The position numbers and the translations under genes were made by a program. This document shows positions 1 through 10,246 of a stretch of DNA of 64,000 bases, one piece after another. This DNA is from Mantis religiosa. Its lineage: Eukaryota; Arthropoda; Insecta; Mantodea; Mantidae. A model generated the notes under the pieces. It was given only the letters and a program-made list of their open reading frames with translations, had not been told where the DNA came from and did not search any database. Numbering within the stretch: the first letter of the stretch is position 1; every line of letters starts with the position of its first letter. Location of the stretch: the NCBI GenBank assembly GCA_030765055.1, contig CM060953.1, positions 184,956,268-185,020,267 of the forward strand. Reading direction: 5' to 3'.

Positions 1-289
1 GCCTCCTGTAACATTGTCTCAACTGAAGATTTGTTGAGACGAAAGCAGAATGTCAAAGCCACATATTGTTCCTCGCGTGTTACCTCCATTGCAGCGGTAG
101 GCGATACTGAACATGTCTGAACTCCTGATTCTCACAGGCGGGGTCAGGAGTACCAACAATGAAACTAATACGGCGTGTTTGTTTCACATTAGGCTAACAA
201 AATATAATAAGTTTGAATTTTAGTGCGAAAAATTATAACCGTAAAAAAATTATGATCATTCTTTATTGAACAGCGCTCGTGACTCGTCT
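1..289 (-). mobile_element. mariner element (family M1), 5' end, cut by window edge
   Basis: This is the 5' terminus and start of the transposase gene of a mariner on the minus strand. Positions 1-100 match, in reverse complement, the coding start of the fuller copy at 26418-27721, followed by the shared 5' untranslated stretch and a terminal inverted repeat containing CTGTTCAATAAAGAATGATC (about 258-285). The TA expected just outside the end is not preserved (GA instead). The rest of the element lies left of the window. An old, probably inactive copy. Confidence 0.8.
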
Positions 290-2785
290 TTAACGCACGT
301 GTCAACAGTAATTTTTTTGTGCATTTCACTGTTGTATTCGCTCAAAACTTTGCATTTAATAAACTTACACTTAGCTATATCTCTATACCACTGTAGCACG
401 GCGAGCAGATTAATGTAACTTACATGTTTGCTGCAGACTTGCAGAGCGTCATGTATAAAACACGTCTAATTTCTAAGACGGGTGCTCACAGAAGAACTGG
501 TTCTTGCAAAGATTCCAACTTCTTCCTTATTATGCTGCCATGGTTACACAAATTCTAAACTTAGTCATGATTAGGGCCCGGAAGTTATTGACCTAACAAT
601 TCTCTAAAAATGAGCTATAAAATGTCCTTAAATTATAAAACAATGCACATAAAACGTTAAAAGAATGACCTAACAAAAATTAACAATTTCTTTCATAATA
701 ATAAATTAATAACTGTCACAGACAAATAATGAATATATGGTTCGAATTACCACATTTTAAAATTAACTTTGTTAGTTAAATAATGCAATTATTGCTGCTA
801 AATGATAAATAAATTCAAAATTCATCAAGTCATTTTCAGTTTTATAAAATATGAAAAGATAAGTTACTGTACCCATTAGCCAAAACATACCTTACTTAGC
901 TTTGGTCATCTTCAAGTTATCGAAAATAAATGAACGGCGGTTGTCAGCTAAAACTGTTTTATACTTTGAGAAACTTCTCTCCACTTCCACAGATGTTATA
1001 GATGCATATTTGAAAAAACAAAACATATATCATTGCATATTAAACCCTGTTCAAAAATATCAGTTCTGAAGTTTTTCCCTGATATGATATCGGCAATCTG
1101 ACAAACTGTTTGGTATCCTTTATTTTTAGTCTATTTTAGTCTAATTTTGTCCCCAATCTCACCTTTTACAATTTTTACCCTTTCTTCCGCAATCCTCACT
1201 AACTCAATCGACTTATACAATGTCATGCCACTTTCTTCAAGGCGGATTATGGTATCCGTTTAAATGTAAAATTTGTTTTAATGAAAGCTAATTTACCTTG
1301 GATTTGAGTATCAGAAAACAGATCCTGTGCGCTTTCAATTGTCTCAGAATCTACCCTATCAAAGCTATTCACCACTTCTCTCACTTTTTGAAAATTCTCA
1401 CAGTGCAGTTAACCATGTACCCCTGCGTGTTAAAATTGGTGCCGGGGTCAAATCTATGTTAGGGGCTTTATCTTTGAAATGCATAGTTCGGGTTGGCGCT
1501 TTCGAAAATATTTTCTTTACTGTGGAAATTTGTGTACCTACTTCTGGAAATGTTGATGTGACCTGTTCCGCCATGATGAATTCGATGAAAACATGGGCCA
1601 AACACGTAACATACACCATCTTACTGTAAAATAATTGGATTTATTTTGCCGCCTTTACCATCTAAGGCGCCGCGTCTCTTAGGAAGAGGAGCACGTTGTC
1701 ATGCTGTATTCCACTAGGCCACAATAAACACATCGATTTATCGAACAGTTTGCATATCTGACAATGGTTAACAGCTTCCATAACCTTGAGGTTAGAAGAA
1801 ACATTTGCCCGGCACTAGTAGCTTCTAACGTACCATTGGCCACATAACACCTCTCTGAATCGGTTGTCTCATCAATCGATACATAATTTGTTTCTCCCAT
1901 TCACACATTCATGTGTCTTTATAACATTTTTGTAGGTAACTTTTAGGCAAAGTTGATTCATCTGGGATTACATGACCAGTGTGACGTTCAAGAAAATCTC
2001 GTAATTAGGAATTAATTTTCCTAGCGGAATATTTGCACTAACAAACACTACACATAATTCTTTATAAAAGGAAGATGACTTGTTACTTGACTAGAAGCCG
2101 TTTCTTTTAACAGTAACAGAGACGCTTGTCCTTTTTTTTCACATTTTGAAGAGCTCGCAAATGTTTTTCAATCCAAACCTATTGCATGATGTAATCGGCG
2201 ATTCCTCGAATTGATGCGTCGTAAATTCACAAGCACTGTTAGGACGTTGACCTGTGTTAATTACATGTTCAGCACACTTACAAATTTACTATTTCATATA
2301 AAATATATAAATGAACTTTTAATCAGAGATTATTTTAAAATCCACCAAAAAGCCCATGGGTCAGGGTCAGGTCCGCCACGGGAATCGAATCTGGGCCTCC
2401 CGAATGCAGGCTACAGGTGAAAATGCCCTATAAGTTCTTGAAAAAGAAAGAAAATGACCGGAAAATGCATTTAAATGTTAAACAATGACTTTATTATAAA
2501 AATGTGAAAAATGTATTTTTATGACCTATAAAAACTATATATATATAACCTATTTGTTCCAGAGTGCACTTAATTTCCAATAAGCATCGTCTGTGACTAC
2601 TAAGAAAAAATATGACTTTTCATCAAAATCCGGGCCCTTCTCATGATCTTTTACAACCCTTAACTTTTGGTGTATCGTTCTCATGGCCTGCTTTACTTTC
2701 AACTTATATTTTAACATAAACTGCAATCTCTTCAATTATCTTTCATTCATTCATCTTAAAAGAATTTAAAACAACATAAAATATC
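290..2785. other. AT-rich stretch without a supported gene
   Basis: Only short open frames without recognisable domains occur here (the longest is about 100 codons, at 1327-1629 on the + strand, with an equally open frame on the other strand), so none is called. Near 2370-2400 a GGGAATCGAATCTGGG stretch resembles a tRNA B box and may be a worn SINE remnant. Nothing else is recognised. Confidence 0.5.
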
Positions 2786-3006
2786 GTGGAAACGTAGAGA
2801 GTCAGACTGAAAAGTTCAATGCCATAGCCGGGATTTGAACCACGGATCTTCTGTTTTCCGGCCAGGCGCTCAACCATTGAGCTGCTATGGCCAACGTGCC
2901 GATATGACATTAAATTCTCCAACTGACTGTATTTTTCAGTCTGACTCTACGTTTCCACAATTTAGCCTACACACGGCCAGTGTGAAAGAATAATTAATTT
3001 CTATTA
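2786..3006 (-). mobile_element. tRNA-derived SINE family A, copy with inverted ends
   Basis: A tRNA-like head lies on the minus strand (about 2820-2893): an A-box-like TAGCTCAATGG motif and a B-box GGTTCAAATCC motif are seen in reverse complement, slightly mutated. The tail that begins TCAGTCTGACTCTACG is present at both ends but in opposite orientation (about 2790-2812 and 2936-2998), so the copy is bounded by inverted repeats. A second copy in the opposite direction follows at 3107-3322 and repeats the same right-hand tail. Confidence 0.75.
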
Positions 3007-3106
3007 ATTGACCTAATATTGGTTAACTATAAAGCCCGGGCCGTAAAGTACGTGCATGTTGTAAGTCACCATTAAGGTAGTTGTCTCATGTGTTTATGAG
3101 AACTCC

Positions 3107-3322
3107 TAAGTGGTTTACCGGGAAAATACGAGTCAGTTGGAGAATTTAATGTCATATCGGCACGTTGGCCATAGTAGCTCAATGGTAGAGCACCTGCACG
3201 GAAAACAGAAGATCCGTGGTTCAAATCCCGGCTATGGCATTGAATTTTTCAGTCTGACTCTACGTTTCCACAATTTAGCCTACACACGGCCAGTGTGAAA
3301 GAATAATTAATTTCTATTAACA
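3107..3322 (+). mobile_element. tRNA-derived SINE family A
   Basis: The tRNA-like head at 3167-3239 has an acceptor-like pair (GGCCATAG with CTATGGC), an A box (TAGCTCAATGGTAGAGC) and a B box (GGTTCAAATCC at 3218-3228). It is preceded by the family's leader (from GGTTTACCGGG to TTTAATGTCATATCGGCACG) and followed by the common tail ending near AATTAATTTCTATTAA. Such heads can supply an internal RNA polymerase III promoter. It is not a working tRNA gene because the stems are imperfect and the head is embedded in a repeated unit. Confidence 0.8.
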
Positions 3323-4576
3323 TAAAATATATTTTGCAACCTACCATATTGACTCTGGTAAAGATATTTCAACTCTTTGCAGAGATTATTCGTGTAATAG
3401 TAAAAGGCCTAATTTTCAGTAACAAAAGTATCGCGTAATGGCGTGGTTTTTTCTTGTAGTGGCGGATAAAGACATATTTTTTATTGAATTTTCTAGAGCA
3501 ACAGAGTTTTCAGCTTGGATGCAATACTTGTATTGAAGTAGCATCTCTGAAGGAAACAGTTCGTAAGCTCGGTGGACATTACAGCAGTTGCAGAGCGCAG
3601 TAACATAAGAAAGTCGGAAACGCGATCGTGCTTTGTTTCCAGTTCTTCTTCTAGTTTCAGCCACACATGGAAAGCGGTCGGTTGGTTCTGTCTGTGTGAG
3701 GGGTGGTGTGGGAGGAGGACACTGGTCAAGGACCTGTCATCACCAGATCCAAACGGCTAGCTGACAAATACGATTATTCAAATATATTTAAATGATGAAC
3801 ATTTCTATTTTTCCTATATGCATGCGTTTGCAGGATTTCTCTCCACACACACATATATGTTTTTTACGAGCCGTTCTAACCACATCTAAAACCTGGGGAC
3901 AGTTGTGAATTTTTTCCCCCCTCTCTCACTCTCTAACTCTAGGTCCAGTGATTGTAAAATCAATTTGTAGAACACATAATTTTCATCACAACGACCAAAA
4001 AATTTCCCCCGGGATACGTCGTCATAAATTTTCCTGTTGATTGAAGCAGCGTGAAGTGTGAGAGAGATAGAGGTTTCATCCTTAGTCCGGCGACTAGCAA
4101 ACATCGATATGATTGAATCAGGGTTTCTGACACGGCCTGGCGTCGACGACTCGTGAAATATTGACAGCGAGGCCCAAAACAATTTTTTTTTTTTCACATT
4201 TGTGGAAATCAAACTACTTCGCAATGACTCACTTTTCTTTATCACCATCGGCTCGCTTAAGTATTGCATCTGCGACAAAAACTATGGAAAATTTAAACTT
4301 TCTGATGATGAAATAATACAAAATCTAAATTATAAGAAAATACATTATTCCCTGGTACTCTTAAAATTTAAACTTAATTGAAGCTACAAATGGATATACA
4401 TATAAGTATGCGTTGACACGTCAAAAAATCAATACTAGCACTTCACCATAAATACAAGTTTTACGAAGCCAAGAATAACAAATCTATATTTTTATAAAAA
4501 CACTGTGCCTCTATGTGAATAGTTCATTTAAAGAAAACTAAAATTTCATAACACTTCATATACAATTCATATACAA
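3323..4576. other. no supported gene
   Basis: Several overlapping open frames occur on both strands (3416-3760, and 3886-4278 on the minus strand, 130 codons). They have no domain, no homology that I recognise and no splice context, so I do not call them. A T9-T10 run lies at about 4180-4193. Confidence 0.5.
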
Positions 4577-4800
4577 TCCCGCCTCTGTAGCGTAGATGGT
4601 AGCGTGTTCGCTTGACGCTCAAAAAGTTCCGAGTTCGAATCTACGTCAGGGTGAGTTACCTTGATCAGCTTCATTCCGGCATTTTCCCTTTATCCTGAAA
4701 TGTGAATGTCTGGTAGCTCTAAGCTCTATGGATCCTGTACTCATTTGAACATAATTTCATTCATCGTCCTCTATGACTCATCGCTGCAGGGTTCCCTTAT
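4577..4800 (+). mobile_element. tRNA-derived SINE family B head and first tail unit
   Basis: The head begins CCCGCCTCTGTAGCG and has an A-box-like TAGCGTAGATGGTAGCGTG and a B box GAGTTCGAATCTAC (about 4631-4644). The SINE body with its CTTATCCTGAAA motif follows. The same SINE occurs as a single unit at 20581-20815, as a fragment at 30324-30412 and on the minus strand at 49803-50055. Here the body runs directly into a long tandem array of its own 3' part. Confidence 0.85.
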
Positions 4801-6410
4801 CCTGAAACATCAATGTCTGGTAACTCTAAGGTTTATGCACCCTGTACTCATTTGAACATCATTTCATTCATCGTCCAATATGACTTAACGTTGGAGGTTT
4901 TCACTTATTCTGAAAGATAAATGTCTGATAACTCTAAGGTCTATGTACCCTGTACTCATTTGAACATCATTTCATTCATCGTCTGATATGATTTAACGTT
5001 GGAGGTTTTCCCTTATCCTGAAAGATGAATGTCTGCAACTCTAAGCTCCATGTACCCTGTACTCATTTGAACAACATTTTATTCATCGTCCGATATGACT
5101 TAACGTTGGAGGTTTTCCCTTATCCTGAAAGATGAATGTCTGCTAACTCTAAGCTCCATGTACCCTGTACTCATTTGCACAACATTTTATTCATCGTCCG
5201 ATATGACTTAACGTTGAAGGTTTTACCTTATCCTGAAAGATGAAAGTCTGCTAACTCTAAGCTCCATGTACCCTGTACTCATTTGAACATCATTTCATTC
5301 ATCGTCTGATATGATTTAACGTTGGAGGTTTTCCCTTATCCTGAAAGATGAATGTCTGGTAACTCTAAGCTCTAAGTACCCTGTACTTATTTGAACATCA
5401 TTTCATTCATCGTCCGATATGACAACGTTGGAGGTTTTCCCTTATCCTGAAAGATGAATGTCTGGTAACTCTAAGCTCTATGAACCCTGTACTCATTTGA
5501 ACATCATTTCATTCATCGTCCGATATGACTTAGCGTTGGAGGTTTTCTCTTATCCTGAAAGATGAATGTCTGGTAACTCTAAGCTCTATGTACCCTGTAC
5601 TCATTTGAACATCATTTCATTCATCGTCCGATATGACTTAACGTTGGAGGTTTTCCCTTATCCTGAAAGATGAATGTCTGGTAACTCTAAGCTCTATGTA
5701 CCCTGTACTCATTTGAACATAATTTCATTCATCGTCCGATATGACTTAGCGTTGGAGGTTTTCTCTTATCCTGAAAGATGAATGTCTGGTAACTCTAAGC
5801 TCTATGTACCCTGTACTCATTTGAACATCATTTCATTCATCGTCCGATATGACTTAGCGTTGGAGGTTTTCTCTTATCCTGAAAGATGAATGTCTGGTAA
5901 CTCTAAGCTCTATGTACTCTGTACTCATTTGAGTATCATTTCATTCATCGTCCGATATGACTTAACGTTGGAGGTTTTCTCTTATACTGAAAGATGAATG
6001 TCTGGTAACTCTAAGTTCTGTGTACCCTGTACTCATTTGAACATCATTTCATTCATCGTCCGATATGACTTAACGTTGGAGGTTTTCTCTTATACTGAAA
6101 GATGAATGTCTGGTAACTCTAAGCTCTATGTACCCTGTACTCATTTGAGTATCATTTCATTCATCGTCCGATATGACTTAACGCTGGAGGTTTTCTCTTA
6201 TACTGAAAGATGAATGTCTGGTAACTCTAAGCTCTATGTACCCTGTACTCATTTGAGTATCAGTTCATTCATCGTCCGATATGACTTAACGTTGGAGGTT
6301 TTCTCTTATCCTGAAAGATGAATGTCTGGTAACTCTAAGCTCTAAGGATCCTGTACTAACTTGAACATCATTTCATTTATTGTCCGATATGACAATTTTG
6401 GAGGACTAAA
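4680..6410 (+). repeat. 108-bp tandem array made from the SINE B tail (about 16 units)
   Basis: The motif GGAGGTTTTC recurs at about 4893, 5001, 5108, 5216 (mutated), 5324, 5430 and 5538, and onward to about 6300, a period of 106-108 bp. Each unit runs from CTTATCCTGAAAGATGAATG through TACCCTGTACTCATTTGAAC to TTCATTCATCGTCCGATATG. The unit equals the 3' part of SINE B, which ends with the same CGTCCGATNTGAC and GGAGGAC sequence in the single-copy example near 20780-20812. Units are about 90-98% alike by eye, and the right-hand units share private changes such as TTATACTGAAAG. Confidence 0.9.
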
Positions 6411-6800
6411 TTCAGTATCATCTACATTGAAGGTTTGGACCCTAGGATCTGTTTGGTCCCTTTCAATATCTCTCGAATTTCCTATGTTTCTTCCACTAGT
6501 TGTAACGTAGTCGGTCACTATTCTAGGGAATTGGTCCTTGTTTATCTTCTGTATATGTCTTCTCCAGTTTTCTTTATTCTGTTTAGTTAATATGTTCACT
6601 TCTTCTTTTATTTCTTCATTTGTTATATTATTTAACACAGGCTATCCAGCCTATGATCTTAAACATTTCATTTCTGCCTATTCAATTGTTCTTTTCTGTT
6701 TTCTCTTTAGTTCCCATGTTTCACTTGTTACAAGGACTGTCACTGTGCTCTCTTTGTTTCTCTTCTAGTTTTCCTTCTAAGTGTTCTATTTATTGAACCA
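6409..6800 (-). pseudogene. C-terminal remnant of a non-LTR retrotransposon ORF2
   Basis: On the minus strand a broken frame reads SETWELKRKQKRTIE, then NNITNEEIKEEVNIL, NWRRHIQKINKDQFPRIV and GRNIGNSRDIERDQTDP. This order (a SETWxL motif, a W-R-H-I-R/Q-M-like motif, a G-R-N-G-R/S-basic tail) is what the extreme C-terminus of RTE/CR1-type reverse transcriptase proteins looks like. No catalytic reverse transcriptase motif is left. It abuts the end of the SINE B array. Confidence 0.6.
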
Positions 6801-6852
6801 CATATAAGGCTAAATTCCTTTAGTTTCTTGTCGACACCTTTCTCTTCGAATA

Positions 6853-8136
6853 CGAGGGGTGTCGTTAAGTTTTAACTATTGCCCTTTAAAAATGTGATAG
6901 AGAGTTTGTGTTGATATGTACTTGTTAGGTCCTCTCTACGTAGTCAACATCCAGACTTACAAATTTTTCCCAGCGTTTATTGACCTTCCAGATACCTTGA
7001 TTGTAGAAGTCTGCAGAATTCGCTTTAAACAACTCTTTCACTCCATTAATGACGTCATTTGTGTTGTCAAATCGGCAACCATGTAACGGATTCTTCATTT
7101 TCGGGAACAAGAAACAGTCACTTGGTGCGAGATCGGGCGAATAAGGCGGATGCTGTAAGGTCTTAAAGCCACATTCCTTTGTTTTGTCAACTGCAACTTG
7201 AGATGAATGAGCTGGTACATTGTCAGACAGAAGACGAACAACTTTGGAGAGCATACCGCGTTGTTTCTTAATCAGAGCTGCTCGTAATTTGTCCAGAAGA
7301 TTGCAGTAGTATCTGCCAGTGATGGTTTGACCCTTGGCAAGATAATCTGTAAGGATGACTCCACGACAGTCCCAGAAAACTCAAAGCATTACCTTCCCAG
7401 CTGACTTTTGCACCTATATCTTTTTGGGCATGGAGGGGGTGGGAAATCGGCATGTTTCCATTCCATACTCATGGTTTTTGTCTCTGGATCATACTGATAG
7501 ATCCAGGATTCAACCATGGTTACCAGACGATCAAAAAGGTCATCTTCATCCTGTTTCAACAGCATCAACATCTGTCTTGAAAGCCACGCCGTGTTTGCTT
7601 TTGGAAAGAGGTTAGCAAACGTGGAACCCACCGTGCAGACACCTTAGACATGTGCAGTTCGTCATGAATAGTTTTCCACACACTACCATAACTAAGATGT
7701 GTCTCATTCATGATCATTTGGATAGTTGTTCGTCTGTCTTCTAGTATTAAACACTCCTCTTTCTTCACTGTGACAGCTGACGGTCTACCAGCTCTTGGCT
7801 CATCTGTCAGGGACATGTGACCAGTTTGAAAATTCCTTTTGTACCTCACAATAGTGTCATACGACGGACAATCATTTCCATAAACAGCCCTCATCTCATC
7901 ATGGATTTCACGGGCAGTTTTACCTTTCAAATGCAGAAACTTAATCACACTGTGACCCTCAATTTTCTCTATCTTGCACCTCAGTCACTTCTGGCACTGA
8001 CTGTTAAAAAAAAGGACTCAAATTACTGAAACTACCAACATTATGTCCCGAGGTATCAGTGATGACACTGAAAAGTTTTCATTACTGTTGCACAAAAACT
8101 ACCGGGTCATAATTAAAACTGTACCACACCCCCTGG
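6853..8136 (-). mobile_element. complete-length mariner (family M2) with TA target duplication
   Basis: A 1284-bp element bounded by TA dinucleotides (6851-6852 and 8137-8138) with imperfect terminal inverted repeats of about 30 bp (CGAGGGGTGTCGTTAAGTTT on the left, CCAGGGGGTGTGGTACAGTT on the right, reversed). It carries a degenerate transposase gene on the minus strand. Length, TA duplication and gene content are typical of Tc1/mariner elements. Confidence 0.9.
6925..7948 (-). pseudogene. mariner transposase, frameshifted
   Basis: This is a cut-and-paste DNA transposase in several frames. The N-terminal helix-turn-helix part reads IKFLHLKGKTAREIHDEM and is followed by GRPSAVTVKK and WVPRLLTSFQK. 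The first acidic position is altered: the expected DET-like motif reads as VESWIYQYDPETK. The second aspartate is in LLSDNVPAHSSQVAV, and the third lies in the PPYSPDLAPSD motif. The protein ends with FYNQGIWKVNKRWEKF and VDYVERT. At least three frame changes (near 7600, 7400 and 7260) mean no transposase can be made. Confidence 0.9.
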
Positions 8137-9584
8137 TACAGTGGTTTTTCTGATCCATTCTGCCATCGGTTGTTTACTTTTCTCATTTACACCAATCTTA
8201 CTTCTAACATGTTCTTTTCTTTTAAATGCTAAAGTTATTATTATATTTACAGATACTTTTAGATTAATAAGATTATAATATTTTATTTAATTAAAAATTA
8301 AATATAGAAGCAACTCGTATATAAGTTCAACATGTTCCAAAGACACAACCGAGCTCATTCAAGAAAATCCTCCAGGTTTACTCAAACATTTCTCCTAGAA
8401 TTTTTATTAAAATGTAATAATTAGTATATTTTAATGAAAATAAAATGTACCTATACCTACCTTATACTTTGTGAGAATATTCTGATACCGAAATTATGGT
8501 TTTCCAGAAGCAAAGAATAATGATAGACGTAAAAGGAATGTTGGTTCTTTGTGACGACCCAGGGCAAGGTCAGTGAGTTGGGGAAAGTATAGTAACAATG
8601 CCATGAATGAAAGGAACAGAGTCCTTAGAAGGTTTCTAAAGGAATTGTCACTTGACTTATATGAATAGGGTATTCTTCGGATCGTTTACAATAGCGACCA
8701 AAACAGCCACAAAAGGACTTTGTTTAAAAAGGAATTTGGAGAGTGAAAGTTGTATATAAATACACACGCAGTTGTGGTGAGGAGACTCTTCGGCGCTTAG
8801 CCGATGCAGGTGGGTCGCGGCTACGAAGCCATCATGAAGACTTCGGCGTGTAGCCGATATTAGGAAGAGTAAAACGCGCAGCCTATTAGGGTGGTCAACT
8901 TGTTCGGTCTTGAATATTTGTCAGGTCATCAAAATTTATCGAGAAATATAGTTAGCATTCAGTCACTATAAACCGTGATTGGTAACCCTCGGTCGGCAGC
9001 TTCCATTTCGAGGTTTGAAATAAGAAGCAGTGAATAAATAATTTGGAAACGGGCATTCCAGTGTTGTAAAATTTCCTTCTCACACACATCCACGCATACC
9101 CTGAGAGAAACCTCATTGCTCACTATAATATTTGCTTCAAACTGGTGCACAACGTGGAGCTGTGGTAACCTGTGATCGCCACCACCATCATTTTTGCATC
9201 AATTCTCTGAAATACTTTTCATTCTGAATTACTTTTGCATAGCTCGTAAATTGTAAAACATAGACAAAATCTAACTACAGGAAAAGTGTGGTTCTCATTA
9301 CAACATAAATTGTATGTTAAATACAAGTTTTGTGGAGTTGATTTTTAAGAAATTCGTTCTTATTGACTTGAATTTTCCGATAGTCATGTTTTCTCAAATG
9401 GAAAGTCGTTATTCAGTTTTCCCCTTTCTAATCAAGCAAGGAAAAGGAATTTCAAACTCATTATATAGGGACCAGCTCTTGCAGGAGACCCCCTATTCCT
9501 ATTTCAACCATAAGGAAATATGTAGTTAAACCATTTCTGGAAATGAACTACTTTTTTACACTAGTCGTTTGGAGGACAAGGTTT
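8137..9584. other. no gene; possible LTR-like promoter stretch at about 8548-8960
   Basis: No coding signal is seen. Around 8751-8770 there is a TATATAAATACAC box, downstream of a segment that starts TGTGACGACCCAGG (about 8558). It is followed by a more GC-rich piece in which TTCGGCG(C/T)(G/T)TAGCCGAT occurs twice (about 8789-8805 and 8840-8856). This could be part of a solo LTR or another promoter-bearing repeat, but I cannot place both ends. 9000-9584 holds nothing recognisable. Confidence 0.3.
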
Positions 9585-9850
9585 GGATAAGTAAAATGAG
9601 GATGGAAAATTCAATACCATTACCAGGATTTGAATCACCAATTTTCCGCACTTCATCTGGTTGCTCTTAACCACTCAGCTACCATGACAACGTGCTAGTA
9701 CGATATTAAACTCTCCAACTGACTCCTGTTTTACCCAGTAAACCACTAAGAGTTCTCAAAAAAAAGCTAATGGCGACTAATTATGCAGCAAGTACTTTGA
9801 GTCCCAGACTATATAGTTTAGACCACCTAATTGGTTATTGGAAATTAATC
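9585..9850 (-). mobile_element. SINE family A, old degenerate copy
   Basis: On the minus strand the family A landmarks appear with many changes: the B-box region as GGATTTGAATCACC in plus-strand reading (9629-9642), the A-box region CCACTCAGCTACCATG, then ATATTAAACTCTCCAACTGACTC, a worn CCAGTAAACCACTAAGAG and AAGTACTTTGAGTCCCAG. It is more diverged than the other copies. Confidence 0.65.
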
Positions 9851-10173
9851 TTTCTATCACAATCCCTGTATAATACCTTCTAAAACATTTCTAAGCACTT
9901 TTTATATGGATTAGCGCAAAGTAGCAAGAAGACAAACGTGTTTAAAGAATAGTTTGTCAAACAGTAAGTACAGAAACTAAAACATATAATTTTTATTCAA
10001 CAATTTTCAAGATTAATCGTCCTGGTAATTAGATGTTTTTGATTCTCAGTTTTATTCCATCTTCATGACCATCGTAATATTGCAGACAGCACTGTTGCCG
10101 GAGAAAAGTGTATATCTGGTTTTTGTGTAAATCATCCAACGAAGAGAGCAATTGGACTCACTTGTGGCTGATA
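9851..10173. other. no feature seen
   Basis: AT-rich sequence between a worn SINE and the left end of the array-bearing mariner. I recognise no gene or repeat. Confidence 0.5.
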
Positions 10174-10246
10174 CACAGCTGGTCTGAAAAGTTTCCGACC
10201 TAATAGAGATACAAGACATTTTTTCAGAATTTTTATTTTTCAACAT

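Noticed and set aside
3167..3239. Functional tRNA gene (A and B boxes present), also the heads at 45307, 45617 and 54416
   Set aside because: The T-arm and other stems do not pair fully, the sequence continues into the shared repeat, and several diverged copies exist: SINE heads, not tRNA genes.
3886..4278. 130-codon minus-strand open frame
   Set aside because: No domain, low-complexity stretches (lysine run from the T tract), no splice or homology support.
4577..6410. CRISPR-like array (regular repeats of about 108 bp)
   Set aside because: There are no distinct spacers: the whole unit is repeated and equals the tail of a SINE. The genome is eukaryotic.
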